From: RGIG4608 sp045125655
GTDB lineage: Bacteria > Bacillota > Clostridia > Oscillospirales > CAG-272
Reading direction: 5' to 3'
Assembly (NCBI GenBank): GCA_045125655.1
Contig: JBGVNP010000090.1
Span: 1 to 10,733, forward strand
DNA length: 10,733 nucleotides
Shown: one piece after another, positions 1-6,521 of the stretch
How positions within the stretch are numbered: the first letter of the stretch is position 1
Layout: each line of letters starts with the position of its first letter
Translations under genes and position numbers: made by a program
The notes under the pieces: generated by a model
The model's input: only the letters and a program-made list of their open reading frames with translations
Databases searched by the model: none
Told to the model about the DNA's origin: nothing

Positions 1-1
1 A

Positions 2-361
2 TTAGAACTTCAAGCCGCCCTCGCGAGCGCCTTCAGCCAATTCCGATACACGTCCGTGATAAAGATAGCCGCCTCTGTCGAATACAACTTCGGTGATACC
101 CTTAGCATTTGCTCTTTCAGCAATTGTTCTACCAATTGCTCTTGCTGCAACCTTGTTGCCGCCGTTACCCTCGAAATCCTTTTCGAGTGTGGAAGCGGAA
201 ACTAATGTTACGCCTGCAACGTCGTCGATGATCTGTGCAACGATGTTAGCATTGGAACGGTAAACTGCCAAACGAGGACGAGCTGCTGTTCCGGAGATTT
301 TAGCTCTGACTCTTCTATGTCTCTTAAGACGAGCCTGATTTCTATCTTTTCTTGATACCAT
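2..361 (-). CDS. rplR: 50S ribosomal protein L18 (uL18)
   Basis: L18 binds 5S rRNA and, with L5, helps place it in the central protuberance of the 50S subunit. The 119-aa product has the usual family length. Its N-terminus is very basic and rRNA-binding (residues 3-30, many Arg/Lys). The family signature FDRGGYLYHGRV is at residues 94-105 and the protein ends in the typical EGGLKF. The ATG is preceded by AAAGGAG at 372-378. The gene lies 18 nt after rplF and is the last complete gene of the operon in the window; its stop codon is 1 nt from the window edge, so the next gene (expected rpsE) is outside. Nothing looks odd about it. Identification is by clear family motifs and by position. Confidence 0.97.
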   Translation of the reverse strand: MVSRKDRNQARLKRHRRVRAKISGTAARPRLAVYRSNANIVAQIIDDVAGVTLVSASTLEKDFEGNGGNKVAARAIGRTIAERANAKGITEVVFDRGGYLYHGRVSELAEGAREGGLKF

Positions 362-379
362 CTTTTTCCACTCCTTTCA

Positions 380-919
380 TTATTTACCGGTCTTACCGGC
401 CTTGCGGCGAATATATTCATCAGAGTATTTAACACCCTTGCCGTGGTAGGGTTCGGGAGGTCTCTTACTTCTGATTACCGCTGCGAGCTGACCAACTGCC
501 TGCTTATCAGAGCCGCTTACGATGATCGTGTTCGCATCGGGTGTTTCGATCTTAAGTCCTTCGGGCTGTTCGATGTGAATGGGGTGAGAGTGACCAAGGT
601 TAAGAACGAGCTTTGTGCCCTGCATAGCTACCTTGTAACCAACACCTACAACCTCAAGCTTCTTGGAGTAACCTGCGCTTACACCAACAACCATGTTGTT
701 GAGGAGTGCGCGTGTAAGTCCGTGAAGGCTTCTGTCTTCCTTCTCATCTGTGGGACGTGTAACAACGAGCTCTGCACCGTTCTGAGCGATTGTCATACGG
801 CTGTGGAGCTGCTGCTCAAGTGTGCCCTTGGGGCCTTTTACTGTTACGTAATTGTTCTCGCCAACTGTTACTGTAACACCTGCGGGAACTGTAATAGGCA
901 TTCTACCAATTCTTGACAT
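380..919 (-). CDS. rplF: 50S ribosomal protein L6 (uL6)
   Basis: L6 sits at the base of the L7/L12 stalk, near the sarcin-ricin loop and the factor-binding site of the 50S subunit. The 179-aa protein has normal length for the family. It starts MSRIGRMPI, as most bacterial L6 proteins do. It has the two repeated alpha/beta domains (about 1-82 and 83-170) and the C-terminal signature PPEPYHGKGVKY (residues 154-165), which contacts 23S rRNA. The ATG follows AGGAGGT at 928-934. The gap from rpsH is 16 nt and the ribosome binding site fills most of it, so translation is probably coupled to rpsH. No truncation or unusual residue is visible. Confidence 0.98.
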   Translation of the reverse strand: MSRIGRMPITVPAGVTVTVGENNYVTVKGPKGTLEQQLHSRMTIAQNGAELVVTRPTDEKEDRSLHGLTRALLNNMVVGVSAGYSKKLEVVGVGYKVAMQGTKLVLNLGHSHPIHIEQPEGLKIETPDANTIIVSGSDKQAVGQLAAVIRSKRPPEPYHGKGVKYSDEYIRRKAGKTGK

Positions 920-935
920 AATTATCTACCTCCTA

Positions 936-1334
936 TTACCATACGAAGGCGATAATTTCGCCACCGATTTTCTCTGCTCTTGCCTTCTTATCTGTCATAA
1001 GACCCTTAGAAGTGGAAACGATAACTGTTCCAAGACCATTCATAACCTTGGGCATATCCTCGTAACCTGCATAGATTCTAAGACCGGGCTTAGAAACACG
1101 GCGAATTCCGCGAATAACCTTCTGTTTTGCAGGAGTATACTTAAGAGTTACTCTGATGATACCCTGCTTGCCATCCTCGATTACCTGATAGCCCTTAACG
1201 TAGCCCTCTTCAACGAGAATGTCTGCGATTGACTTCTTCATGTTAGAAGCAGGAATGTCAACTGTAGCGTGCTTTGCGTCGTTGGCATTTCTGATTCTTG
1301 TCAGCATATCTGCAATAACGTCTGACATCTGCAT
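936..1334 (-). CDS. rpsH: 30S ribosomal protein S8 (uS8)
   Basis: S8 is a primary 16S rRNA binder of the central domain, needed for assembly of the 30S platform. In E. coli it also represses the spc operon by binding mRNA near rplE. The 132-aa product begins MQMSDVIADMLTRIRNA and contains the S8 signature GLGTVIVSTSKGLMTDKKAR (residues 101-120). I chose the ATG at 1334 because it gives the standard family length and is preceded at 7-nt spacing by a perfect AAGGAGGA (1342-1349). The longer reading from 1379 would add 15 residues found in no usual S8 and would run through the ribosome binding site. The gene is separated from rpsN by an unusually long, hairpin-rich spacer. Confidence 0.97.
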   Translation of the reverse strand: MQMSDVIADMLTRIRNANDAKHATVDIPASNMKKSIADILVEEGYVKGYQVIEDGKQGIIRVTLKYTPAKQKVIRGIRRVSKPGLRIYAGYEDMPKVMNGLGTVIVSTSKGLMTDKKARAEKIGGEIIAFVW

Positions 1335-1512
1335 AATTTTTTCCTCCTTATATGCAAGTAAATTTGTTCTTGCTGCCAAACTGAGTTAGATCGGCGGCGT
1401 ATCGGTGGTAAATGCATTAAATTTACATTCCTTCCGATATGTTGGAGTTTATCCAATGACCCTCACTCAAGCAAAATGCTTGAGTGAAAGTGTTTAACGA
1501 GTGTTTGCTGTA
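1335..1512 (-). promoter_or_regulatory. Hairpin-rich spacer between rpsN and rpsH
   Basis: This 178-nt spacer is the longest inside the operon here. Four inverted repeats can be read in it. (1) 1463-1487: an 11-bp perfect stem, TCACTCAAGCA/TGCTTGAGTGA, with a 3-nt loop. (2) 1442-1456: TTGGA/TCCAA, 5-nt loop. (3) 1401-1438: ATCGG/CCGAT closing a 7x2 internal loop and a GTAAAT/ATTTAC helix. (4) 1354-1373: GCAAG/CTTGC, just upstream of the rpsH ribosome binding site. None has a following U-tract, so this is not a standard terminator. A regulatory or processing role in the mRNA is inferred; S8 binding is one hypothesis, by analogy with E. coli. Confidence 0.5.
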
Positions 1513-1698
1513 TTACCAGCTTGCCTTTCTTACGCCGGGAATTTCGCCCTTATAAGCGAGCTCACGGAAGCAGATACGGCAGATACCGAACTTACGGAGG
1601 TAAGCGTGGGGACGTCCGCAGATCTTGCAACGGTTGTACTCACGTGTGGAGTACTTCTGTGTCTTCTGCTGTTTAAGGATCATAGCCTTCTTTGCCAT
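1513..1698 (-). CDS. rpsN: 30S ribosomal protein S14, zinc-binding type (uS14)
   Basis: S14 is a small-subunit head protein that contacts 16S rRNA near S3, S10 and S19. This is the short zinc type: 61 aa, with four cysteines as two CxxC pairs (C24/C27 and C40/C43) that would hold one Zn2+. The C-terminus KGEIPGVRKASW is diagnostic. The ATG at 1698 has AAGGAGGA at 1707-1714, which overlaps the rplE stop codon, so translation is probably coupled to rplE. Many Firmicutes also keep a longer zinc-free S14 paralogue elsewhere, made under zinc starvation; nothing here shows whether this genome does. The gene is followed by the long structured spacer. Confidence 0.98.
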   Translation of the reverse strand: MAKKAMILKQQKTQKYSTREYNRCKICGRPHAYLRKFGICRICFRELAYKGEIPGVRKASW

Positions 1699-1712
1699 CT
1701 TACTTTTCCTCC

Positions 1713-2255
1713 TTAGTTCTTAGCGAAAGGAGCGCCCATAAGCTTAAGGAGCTCTCTTGCTTCTTCATCTGTGTTTGCTGTTGTTACGAAGCAGATGTCC
1801 ATACCTCTGATCTTCTCAACCTTATCGTACTCGATTTCGGGGAAGATGAGCTGCTCTTTAAGACCGAGCGCGTAGTTACCTCTGCCATCGAAAGCATTGG
1901 GGTTGATACCCTTAAAGTCACGAACTCTGGGAAGAGAGAAGTTGAAGAGTCTATCAAGGAACTCATACATCTTGTCGCCTCTGAGTGTAACCTTAACACC
2001 GATCTTCATTCCCTGACGGAGCTTGAAGTTCGCAACGGACTTCTTAGCAAACGTGGGAACTGCCTTCTGACCGGAAATAAGTGTAACGTCATTAATTACG
2101 TTTTCAATTGCTTTGGAGTTGTCCTTAGCGTCGCCTACACCAACGTTGATAACGATCTTATCAAGCTTGGGGATCTGCATTACGCTTGTGTACTCGAATT
2201 TCTTCATAAGAGCGGGAGCAACTTCAGCTTTATAGAATTCTCTAAGTCTTGCCAT
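1713..2255 (-). CDS. rplE: 50S ribosomal protein L5 (uL5)
   Basis: L5 binds 5S rRNA in the central protuberance and takes part in the inter-subunit bridge to the S13 region, near P-site tRNA. The 180-aa product has the usual length. The signature LRQGMKIGVKVTLRG spans residues 79-93 and the conserved block GRGNYALGLKEQ begins at residue 124. The ATG has a strong AAGGAGGT (2264-2271) in the 17-nt gap after rplX. In E. coli the start region of this gene is the S8 target for autoregulation. I see no obvious equivalent hairpin in the short gap here, which makes the rpsN-rpsH spacer the more likely place for any such element. Confidence 0.98.
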   Translation of the reverse strand: MARLREFYKAEVAPALMKKFEYTSVMQIPKLDKIVINVGVGDAKDNSKAIENVINDVTLISGQKAVPTFAKKSVANFKLRQGMKIGVKVTLRGDKMYEFLDRLFNFSLPRVRDFKGINPNAFDGRGNYALGLKEQLIFPEIEYDKVEKIRGMDICFVTTANTDEEARELLKLMGAPFAKN

Positions 2256-2272
2256 TTCTTGCTACCTCCTTA

Positions 2273-2587
2273 TCAAAGCTGTGCGCCGCATTTTGCGCAA
2301 ACGCGGACTTTCTTGCCGTCAACGATCTGGTGCTTAACTCTAACACCCTGATTGCACTTGGAGCAGTAAAGAGCTACCTTGGACGCATAGATTGCGCCTT
2401 CAGTGTCAACGATACCGCCTGTTTCACCCTGCTTTCTGGGCTTAACGTGCTTGTGGATGATGTTTGCACCTTCAACGATAACCTTACCCTCTTTTGTGGA
2501 TACTGCGATTACCTTACCCTTAACGCCCTTGGAATCACCGGAAAGTACTACTACAGTATCATCTGTTTTAACATGCAATTTTGCCAT
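2273..2587 (-). CDS. rplX: 50S ribosomal protein L24 (uL24), with C-terminal Cys ribbon
   Basis: L24 is an assembly-initiating protein of the 50S subunit that binds the 5' domain of 23S rRNA near the exit tunnel opening. The 104-aa protein has an N-terminal KOW motif (about residues 4-35: VKTDDTVVVLSGDSKGVKGK). Its C-terminal extension has two CxxC pairs (C75/C78 and C97/C100), which look able to bind one zinc. This ribbon occurs in many bacterial L24 proteins and is lost in others. The ATG follows AGGAGGT (2596-2602), 17 nt after rplN. The stop is TGA, and the rplE ribosome binding site lies immediately beyond it. Confidence 0.97.
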   Translation of the reverse strand: MAKLHVKTDDTVVVLSGDSKGVKGKVIAVSTKEGKVIVEGANIIHKHVKPRKQGETGGIVDTEGAIYASKVALYCSKCNQGVRVKHQIVDGKKVRVCAKCGAQL

Positions 2588-2604
2588 TTTCAGATACCTC
2601 CTGA

Positions 2605-2973
2605 TTAAAGTACTTCGGGAGCGAGAGAGAGGATCTTAAGATAATCCTTCTCACGAAGCTCTCTTGCTACGGGGCCAAAGATACGAGTACCCTTGGGGTT
2701 TTTGTCTTCCTTGATGATAACTGCGGAGTTCTCATCAAACTTAATGTAAGAACCGTCGGCTCTCTTGAGACCCTTCTTGCTTCTTACTACTACTGCTTTA
2801 ACTACTTCGCCTTTTTTAACAACGCCGCCGGGAGTTGCCTTCTTAACGCACGCTACGATAACGTCACCGATATTTGCATATCTGCGAGCTGTACCGCCGA
2901 GTACGCGAATGCACATGATTTCCTTAGCGCCTGTATTGTCGGCTACTTTCAACACTGTCTGTTGCTGAATCAT
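2605..2973 (-). CDS. rplN: 50S ribosomal protein L14 (uL14)
   Basis: L14 lies on the 50S subunit interface, forms a bridge to 16S rRNA, and is the docking site of the ribosome silencing factor RsfS where that exists. The 122-aa length is the bacterial standard. It starts MIQQQTVLKVADNTGAK and keeps the family block KGEVVKAVVVRSKKG (residues 54-68) and the C-terminal RELREKDYLKILSLAPEVL. The ATG follows AGGAGG (2983-2988). It is preceded by a 90-nt spacer from rpsQ, wider than most junctions in this operon. Confidence 0.98.
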   Translation of the reverse strand: MIQQQTVLKVADNTGAKEIMCIRVLGGTARRYANIGDVIVACVKKATPGGVVKKGEVVKAVVVRSKKGLKRADGSYIKFDENSAVIIKEDKNPKGTRIFGPVARELREKDYLKILSLAPEVL

Positions 2974-3063
2974 TTTTGCGTTCCTCCTGTTTTCAATACG
3001 ATCCAGTCGTACCTACTATAATTTCGCGATTATGATTTAATATTGTGAATGATTTAGAACTAA
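2974..3063 (-). other. 90-nt spacer between rpsQ and rplN with two small hairpins
   Basis: This AT-rich spacer has ATAAT/ATTAT around a CGCGAA loop (3018-3033) and TACGA/TCGTA around a 5-nt loop (2997-3011), the latter close to the rplN ribosome binding site. A TATAGT on the minus strand resembles a -10 box but has no -35 at normal spacing. Function, if any, is unknown. Confidence 0.35.
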
Positions 3064-3321
3064 TTATTTAGCTCTTTCGATGATTTCAACAAGTCTCCAT
3101 CTCTTTGTTTTGGAAAGAGGTCTTGTTTCCATTACTTCTACCTTGTCGCCGATGTTACATGTGTTTTCTTCATCATGTGCGTGAAGCTTCAAGGTTCTCT
3201 TAATGATTTTACCGTAGATAGGGTGCTTTACATTATCCTGTACAGCTACTACGATTGTCTTATCCATCTTGTTGCTAACAACAAGACCAACTCTTGTTTT
3301 TCTAAGGTTTCTTTCTGTCAT
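3064..3321 (-). CDS. rpsQ: 30S ribosomal protein S17 (uS17)
   Basis: S17 is an OB-fold primary binder of the 5' domain of 16S rRNA, important early in 30S assembly. The 85-aa product matches the usual length and has the S17 order of motifs: VGLVVSNKMDKTIVVAV (residues 11-27), KHPIYGKIIKRT (32-43), and GDK followed by RPLSKTKRWRL (58-77). The ATG at 3321 has AAGGAGGA at 3329-3336, overlapping the rpmC stop, so its translation should depend partly on ribosomes finishing rpmC. No zinc motif or other departure from the family is seen. Confidence 0.98.
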   Translation of the reverse strand: MTERNLRKTRVGLVVSNKMDKTIVVAVQDNVKHPIYGKIIKRTLKLHAHDEENTCNIGDKVEVMETRPLSKTKRWRLVEIIERAK

Positions 3322-3334
3322 GACTCATTCCTCC

Positions 3335-3523
3335 TTAAGCATTCTTCTCTTGAAGAACTGTCATTACACGAGCGATGTCCTTCTTAACGTCAGAGATTCT
3401 GTGGGGGTTGTCAAGCTGGCGAATCGCGTTCTGGAAACGGAGTCTGAAAAGCTCATCCTTGAGCTCCTTAAGCTTAGCTTCAAGCTGTTCTGTTGTCATG
3501 TTTCTGATTTCTGCAACTTTCAC
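3335..3523 (-). CDS. rpmC: 50S ribosomal protein L29 (uL29), GTG start
   Basis: L29 lies beside L23 at the exit of the polypeptide tunnel, where trigger factor and SRP dock. The 62-aa protein is the expected pair of antiparallel helices, with EQLEAKLKELKDELFRLRFQ in the first half and the family residues QLDNPHRI near 36-43. The start is GTG (plus-strand CAC at 3521-3523), chosen because AGGAGGT lies 7 nt upstream (3531-3537) and the reading MKVAEIRNM matches family N-termini. The next in-frame ATG would remove eight conserved residues. Only 3 nt separate it from the rplP stop, so its ribosome binding site straddles the end of rplP. Confidence 0.96.
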   Translation of the reverse strand: MKVAEIRNMTTEQLEAKLKELKDELFRLRFQNAIRQLDNPHRISDVKKDIARVMTVLQEKNA

Positions 3524-3526
3524 GGC

Positions 3527-3943
3527 TTATACCTCCTCTTCTCTAACTACGAACTTACATTTGATGGGGAGCTTGTGAGATGCAAGACGCATAGCTTCTT
3601 TAGCAACGTCCTCAGCAACTCCGTCCATTTCAAACATAACTCTGCCGGGCTTAACTACTGCTACCCAGTACTCAGGTGAACCCTTACCGGAACCCATTCG
3701 AGTTTCTGCGGGCTTCTCTGTGATGGGCTTATCAGGGAAGATCTTAATCCAAACCTGACCACCTCTCTTGATGTAACGCGTCATAGCGATACGGGCAGCT
3801 TCTATCTGATTGCTTGTGATCCAAGCAGGCTCAAGGGCCTGAAGGCCATACTGACCGTTGGTAACTGTGTTACCGCGGCTTGCCTTACCCTTAAGTCTTC
3901 CGCGCTGTACTCTGCGGAATTTCACTCTTTTAGGCATTAACAT
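3527..3943 (-). CDS. rplP: 50S ribosomal protein L16 (uL16)
   Basis: L16 is a late-assembling 50S protein that organises the A-site region of the peptidyl transferase centre and the aminoacyl-tRNA acceptor. The 138-aa protein starts MLMPKRVKFRRVQRGR, the standard L16 opening. It has KRGGQVWIKIFPDKPITEKP (residues 59-78) followed by ETRMGSGKG. Its first 14 nt overlap the end of rpsC in another frame. The chosen ATG at 3943 lies 7 nt from AAGGAGGA (3951-3958), which sits inside the rpsC tail region. The overlap points to tight translational coupling with rpsC. Confidence 0.98.
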   Translation of the reverse strand: MLMPKRVKFRRVQRGRLKGKASRGNTVTNGQYGLQALEPAWITSNQIEAARIAMTRYIKRGGQVWIKIFPDKPITEKPAETRMGSGKGSPEYWVAVVKPGRVMFEMDGVAEDVAKEAMRLASHKLPIKCKFVVREEEV

Positions 3944-4697
3944 TTTTGCGTCCTCCTTCTCTGGGAGTTCTGTCGCCTCTGTTGTTATTTCTGGGACGAC
4001 GGTCGCCGTTTCTGTTGTCCTTGCGGTCGCGGCGGTCGTTGTTGCGCTTTACAGCAGGGCGGTTAACTTCGTTAAGAACTTCGCCTCTGTAAATCCATAC
4101 TTTAACGCCGATCTTACCGTAAGTTGTGTTTGCTTCCCAGAAGCCGTAGTCGATGTCAGCTCTGAGTGTCTGAAGCGGAATAGTACCCTCGTGGTAATGT
4201 TCTGCTCTTGCGATTTCCGCGCCACCAAGACGGCCGGAGCAAGTGATCTTGATACCCTTTGCGCCGAGTCTCATTGTGTTACGGATAGCCATTTTCATTG
4301 CGCGGCGGAATGCTACGCGGTTTTCAAGCTGAGCGGAAATGTTCTCAGCAACAAGCTGAGCGTTGAGGTCGGGCTGCTTAACTTCAACAACGTTGAGAGC
4401 TACGGGCATGCCAACCATCTTTTCAAGCTGAGCCTTATATTTTTCAATCTGCTCGCCGCCGCGACCGATTACAAGACCGGGCTTCGCGCAGTGTACGAAT
4501 ACTCTAACTCTCTGGCTGTCGCGCTCGATCTCGATCTTGGGCACGCCTGCCTTCTGGAGTTCATTCTTGAGATATTCTCTGATATTGTAGTCGGAAACAA
4601 GAGTGTCGCCAAAAACTTCGTCTTTTGCGAACCATCTTGAATCCCAGTTCTTAATTACGCCCACACGCAAACCGTGGGGATTAACCTTCTGACCCAT
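3930..4697 (-). CDS. rpsC: 30S ribosomal protein S3 (uS3) with long basic tail
   Basis: S3 is in the 30S head and forms the mRNA entry channel with S4 and S5. The 255-aa product has the N-terminal domain, a KH RNA-binding domain with GxxG as GRGG at residues 78-81, and R131/R132/K135, which match the residues reported to give E. coli ribosomes mRNA-unwinding activity. The C-terminal domain runs to about 211 and ends in GKIGVKVWIYRGEV. It is followed by about 44 residues of low-complexity Arg/Asn/Asp/Gly-rich tail (212-255), longer than in B. subtilis S3 (about 218 aa). The ATG follows AGGAGGT (4705-4711), 16 nt after rplV. The tail's coding end overlaps rplP by 14 nt. Confidence 0.98.
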   Translation of the reverse strand: MGQKVNPHGLRVGVIKNWDSRWFAKDEVFGDTLVSDYNIREYLKNELQKAGVPKIEIERDSQRVRVFVHCAKPGLVIGRGGEQIEKYKAQLEKMVGMPVALNVVEVKQPDLNAQLVAENISAQLENRVAFRRAMKMAIRNTMRLGAKGIKITCSGRLGGAEIARAEHYHEGTIPLQTLRADIDYGFWEANTTYGKIGVKVWIYRGEVLNEVNRPAVKRNNDRRDRKDNRNGDRRPRNNNRGDRTPREGGRKNVNA

Positions 4698-4713
4698 TTT
4701 AGCTACCTCCTAT

Positions 4714-5058
4714 TTAGACTCTTTCTTTAACCACGATTGTAACGTGGCTTGTTCTCTTCAAAATTCTGTCTGCGCTTCCCTTTGCTCTGGGCATGATTCT
4801 CTTAAGAGTGGGGCCGGGGCAAACGAAGCATTCAGCTACGTAGAGCTTTGAAGGATCCATATGATTGTTGTGCTCTGCATTTGCAATTGCGCTTCCCAAC
4901 AACTTAACAAGGTATTCAGATGCGCTCTTAGGTGTATTCTTGAGAATAGCCATTGCAACGCCTGCGTCCTTACCTCTGATGAGGTCGAGAACGATCTTTA
5001 CCTTACGAGGGGAAATTCTTGCATATTTAAGATGAGCTTTTGCTACATTGTTTTCCAT
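4714..5058 (-). CDS. rplV: 50S ribosomal protein L22 (uL22)
   Basis: L22 contacts all 23S rRNA domains and sends a beta-hairpin into the nascent peptide exit tunnel, next to L4. The 114-aa product has the typical start with KYARISPRKVKIVLDLIRG (residues 11-29) and the tunnel hairpin around residues 82-98 (GPTLKRIMPRAKGSADRI). Changes in this loop cause macrolide resistance in other bacteria; here it looks like an ordinary wild-type sequence without insertions. The ATG at 5058 has AAGGAGGA at 5068-5075. The gap from rpsS is 19 nt. Confidence 0.98.
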   Translation of the reverse strand: MENNVAKAHLKYARISPRKVKIVLDLIRGKDAGVAMAILKNTPKSASEYLVKLLGSAIANAEHNNHMDPSKLYVAECFVCPGPTLKRIMPRAKGSADRILKRTSHVTIVVKERV

Positions 5059-5077
5059 ACAATTCTTTCCTCCTTAA

Positions 5078-5359
5078 TTATTTACCGTTGTTGGATGTCT
5101 TTGATCCTGCGTGACCCTTGAAGGTTCTTGTAGGAGCAAATTCGCCAAGCTTATGTCCAACCATATCCTCAGTTACGTAAACCGGAACGTGCTTACGTCC
5201 GTCGTGAACTGCGATTGTGTGTCCAACAAATTCAGGGAATATTGTTGAAGCACGAGACCATGTTTTGAGAACTTTCTTCTCATTCTTTTCGTTCATAGCG
5301 CAAATTCTTGCATAGAGCTTTTCTTCTACAAAAGGCGCTTTCTTCAAACTTCTGCTCAT
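5078..5359 (-). CDS. rpsS: 30S ribosomal protein S19 (uS19)
   Basis: S19 lies in the 30S head, pairs with S13, and helps form the bridge to the 50S central protuberance. The 93-aa product starts MSRSLKKAPFV and keeps the family block HDGRKHVPVYVTEDMVGHKL (residues 53-72) followed by GEFAPTRTFKGHAG. It sits between rplB (13 nt away) and rplV, the canonical position. AAGGAGGG at 5367-5374 overlaps the rplB stop codon, indicating coupling. Length and motifs are normal. Confidence 0.98.
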   Translation of the reverse strand: MSRSLKKAPFVEEKLYARICAMNEKNEKKVLKTWSRASTIFPEFVGHTIAVHDGRKHVPVYVTEDMVGHKLGEFAPTRTFKGHAGSKTSNNGK

Positions 5360-5372
5360 TTATATTCCCTCC

Positions 5373-6206
5373 TTATCTATCGTTTCTGCGTTTAACGATG
5401 AATTTGTTTGTTCTTGCCTTCTTATTTCTTGTCTTATAACCAAGAGCAGGCTTACCCCAAGGTGTTACGGGGCTGGGACGACCGATGGGAGACTTACCTT
5501 CACCACCACCGTGAGGGTGATCGCAGGGGTTCATTACAGAACCGCGAACTGTGGGACGGATACCCATGTGTCTTGTCTTACCGGCTTTACCGATCTTAAC
5601 TGTGTCGTGCTCGATGTTGCCAACCTGACCGATAGTTGCATTACAGTCAAGACGGATAAGTCTAACCTCACCGGAGGGAAGTCTTACCTGAGCCATGTTG
5701 CCGTTGTCCTTAGAGATGAGCTGAGCAGCTGCACCTGCAGAACGAACAAGCTGAGCACCCTTACCGGGATAAAGCTCGATGTTGTGGATGAATGTACCAA
5801 CAGGAATGTTGGCAAGGGGCAATGTGTTACCGGGCTTGATGTCTGCATCTGCGCCGGAGTAAACAACGTCGCCGTCTGTAAGTCCTACGGGAGCAATGAT
5901 GTAGCTCTTATCGCCGGACTCGTTCTGAAGAAGAGCGATGTACGCGCTTCTGTTGGGGTCGTACTCAACACCGATTACTGTGTTAGCAGTAGCGTCTGTA
6001 CGCTTGAAGTCGATGATTCTGTACTTAACCTTGTTACCGCCGCCGTGGTGACGAACAGTGATTCTACCGAGGTTATTTCTACCTGCGTGCTTTTTCTTTG
6101 TAACTATGAGACTCTTTTCAGGAGAAAACTTTGTGATCTCGTCAAAGGACGGAACAGTCATATTTCTTCTGGCAGGAGTCGTAGGCTTATATTTAATTGT
6201 AGGCAT
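5373..6206 (-). CDS. rplB: 50S ribosomal protein L2 (uL2)
   Basis: L2 is needed for subunit association and for shaping the peptidyl transferase centre. It is among the most conserved ribosomal proteins. The 277-aa product has the N-terminal OB-fold, the SH3-like middle domain, and the C-terminal signature MNPCDHPHGGGEG at residues 225-237. Within it, H230 corresponds to the conserved histidine (E. coli His229) discussed in relation to peptidyl transfer. The C-terminus is strongly basic (about 258-277). The ATG follows AGGAGG (6217-6222), with 10-nt spacing, in the 21-nt gap after rplW. Nothing is missing or unusual. Confidence 0.99.
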   Translation of the reverse strand: MPTIKYKPTTPARRNMTVPSFDEITKFSPEKSLIVTKKKHAGRNNLGRITVRHHGGGNKVKYRIIDFKRTDATANTVIGVEYDPNRSAYIALLQNESGDKSYIIAPVGLTDGDVVYSGADADIKPGNTLPLANIPVGTFIHNIELYPGKGAQLVRSAGAAAQLISKDNGNMAQVRLPSGEVRLIRLDCNATIGQVGNIEHDTVKIGKAGKTRHMGIRPTVRGSVMNPCDHPHGGGEGKSPIGRPSPVTPWGKPALGYKTRNKKARTNKFIVKRRNDR

Positions 6207-6227
6207 TTTTCTCTATCCTCCTGCTAA

Positions 6228-6521
6228 TTAGTTCATACCTTCGAAGAACTCAATGGTCTTAGAATTGGGCTTAAGTGTAACGATTGCCTTCTTCCAAGCT
6301 GCTGTATAGCCGCTTGTGTAACCCTGTCTCTTCGCTTTTCTCTTCATGTTGATAGTATTTACTGTAGCTACTTCAACACCGAACATAACCTCAACTGCCT
6401 TAGCAATTTCGGGCTTTGTTGCGTTCTTTGCAACCTTGAACGTATATGTCTTATTTGCAATACGGTCCATGCTCGCTTCTGTAATAACGGGAGCAATAAT
6501 AACATCCTGAATCATTTTCAT
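6228..6521 (-). CDS. rplW: 50S ribosomal protein L23 (uL23)
   Basis: L23 is at the tunnel exit and is the main docking point for trigger factor and SRP. The 97-aa protein has the standard opening with DVIIAPVITEASM (residues 5-17), the block YTFKVAKNATKPEIAKAVE (25-43), and a basic loop near 60-67. The start at 6521 was preferred over Met3 because AGGAGGT (6531-6537) is 9 nt away from it but 15 nt from Met3. The start overlaps the rplD stop as TAATG, and the ribosome binding site lies inside rplD, so reinitiation or coupling after rplD is very likely. Confidence 0.97.
   Translation of the reverse strand: MKMIQDVIIAPVITEASMDRIANKTYTFKVAKNATKPEIAKAVEVMFGVEVATVNTINMKRKAKRQGYTSGYTAAWKKAIVTLKPNSKTIEFFEGMN

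Noticed and set aside
1335..1379. 15-residue N-terminal extension of S8
   Set aside because: It would translate through AAGGAGGA and exceed the family length; the ATG at 1334 is standard.
1293..1419. Short out-of-frame reading on the minus strand from the ATG at 1419, overlapping the rpsH start (about 38 codons, Arg-rich)
   Set aside because: It has AAGGA upstream, but no known counterpart, and it runs through the rpsH ribosome binding site in the wrong frame. Chance is the simpler explanation, though a leader peptide is not fully excluded.
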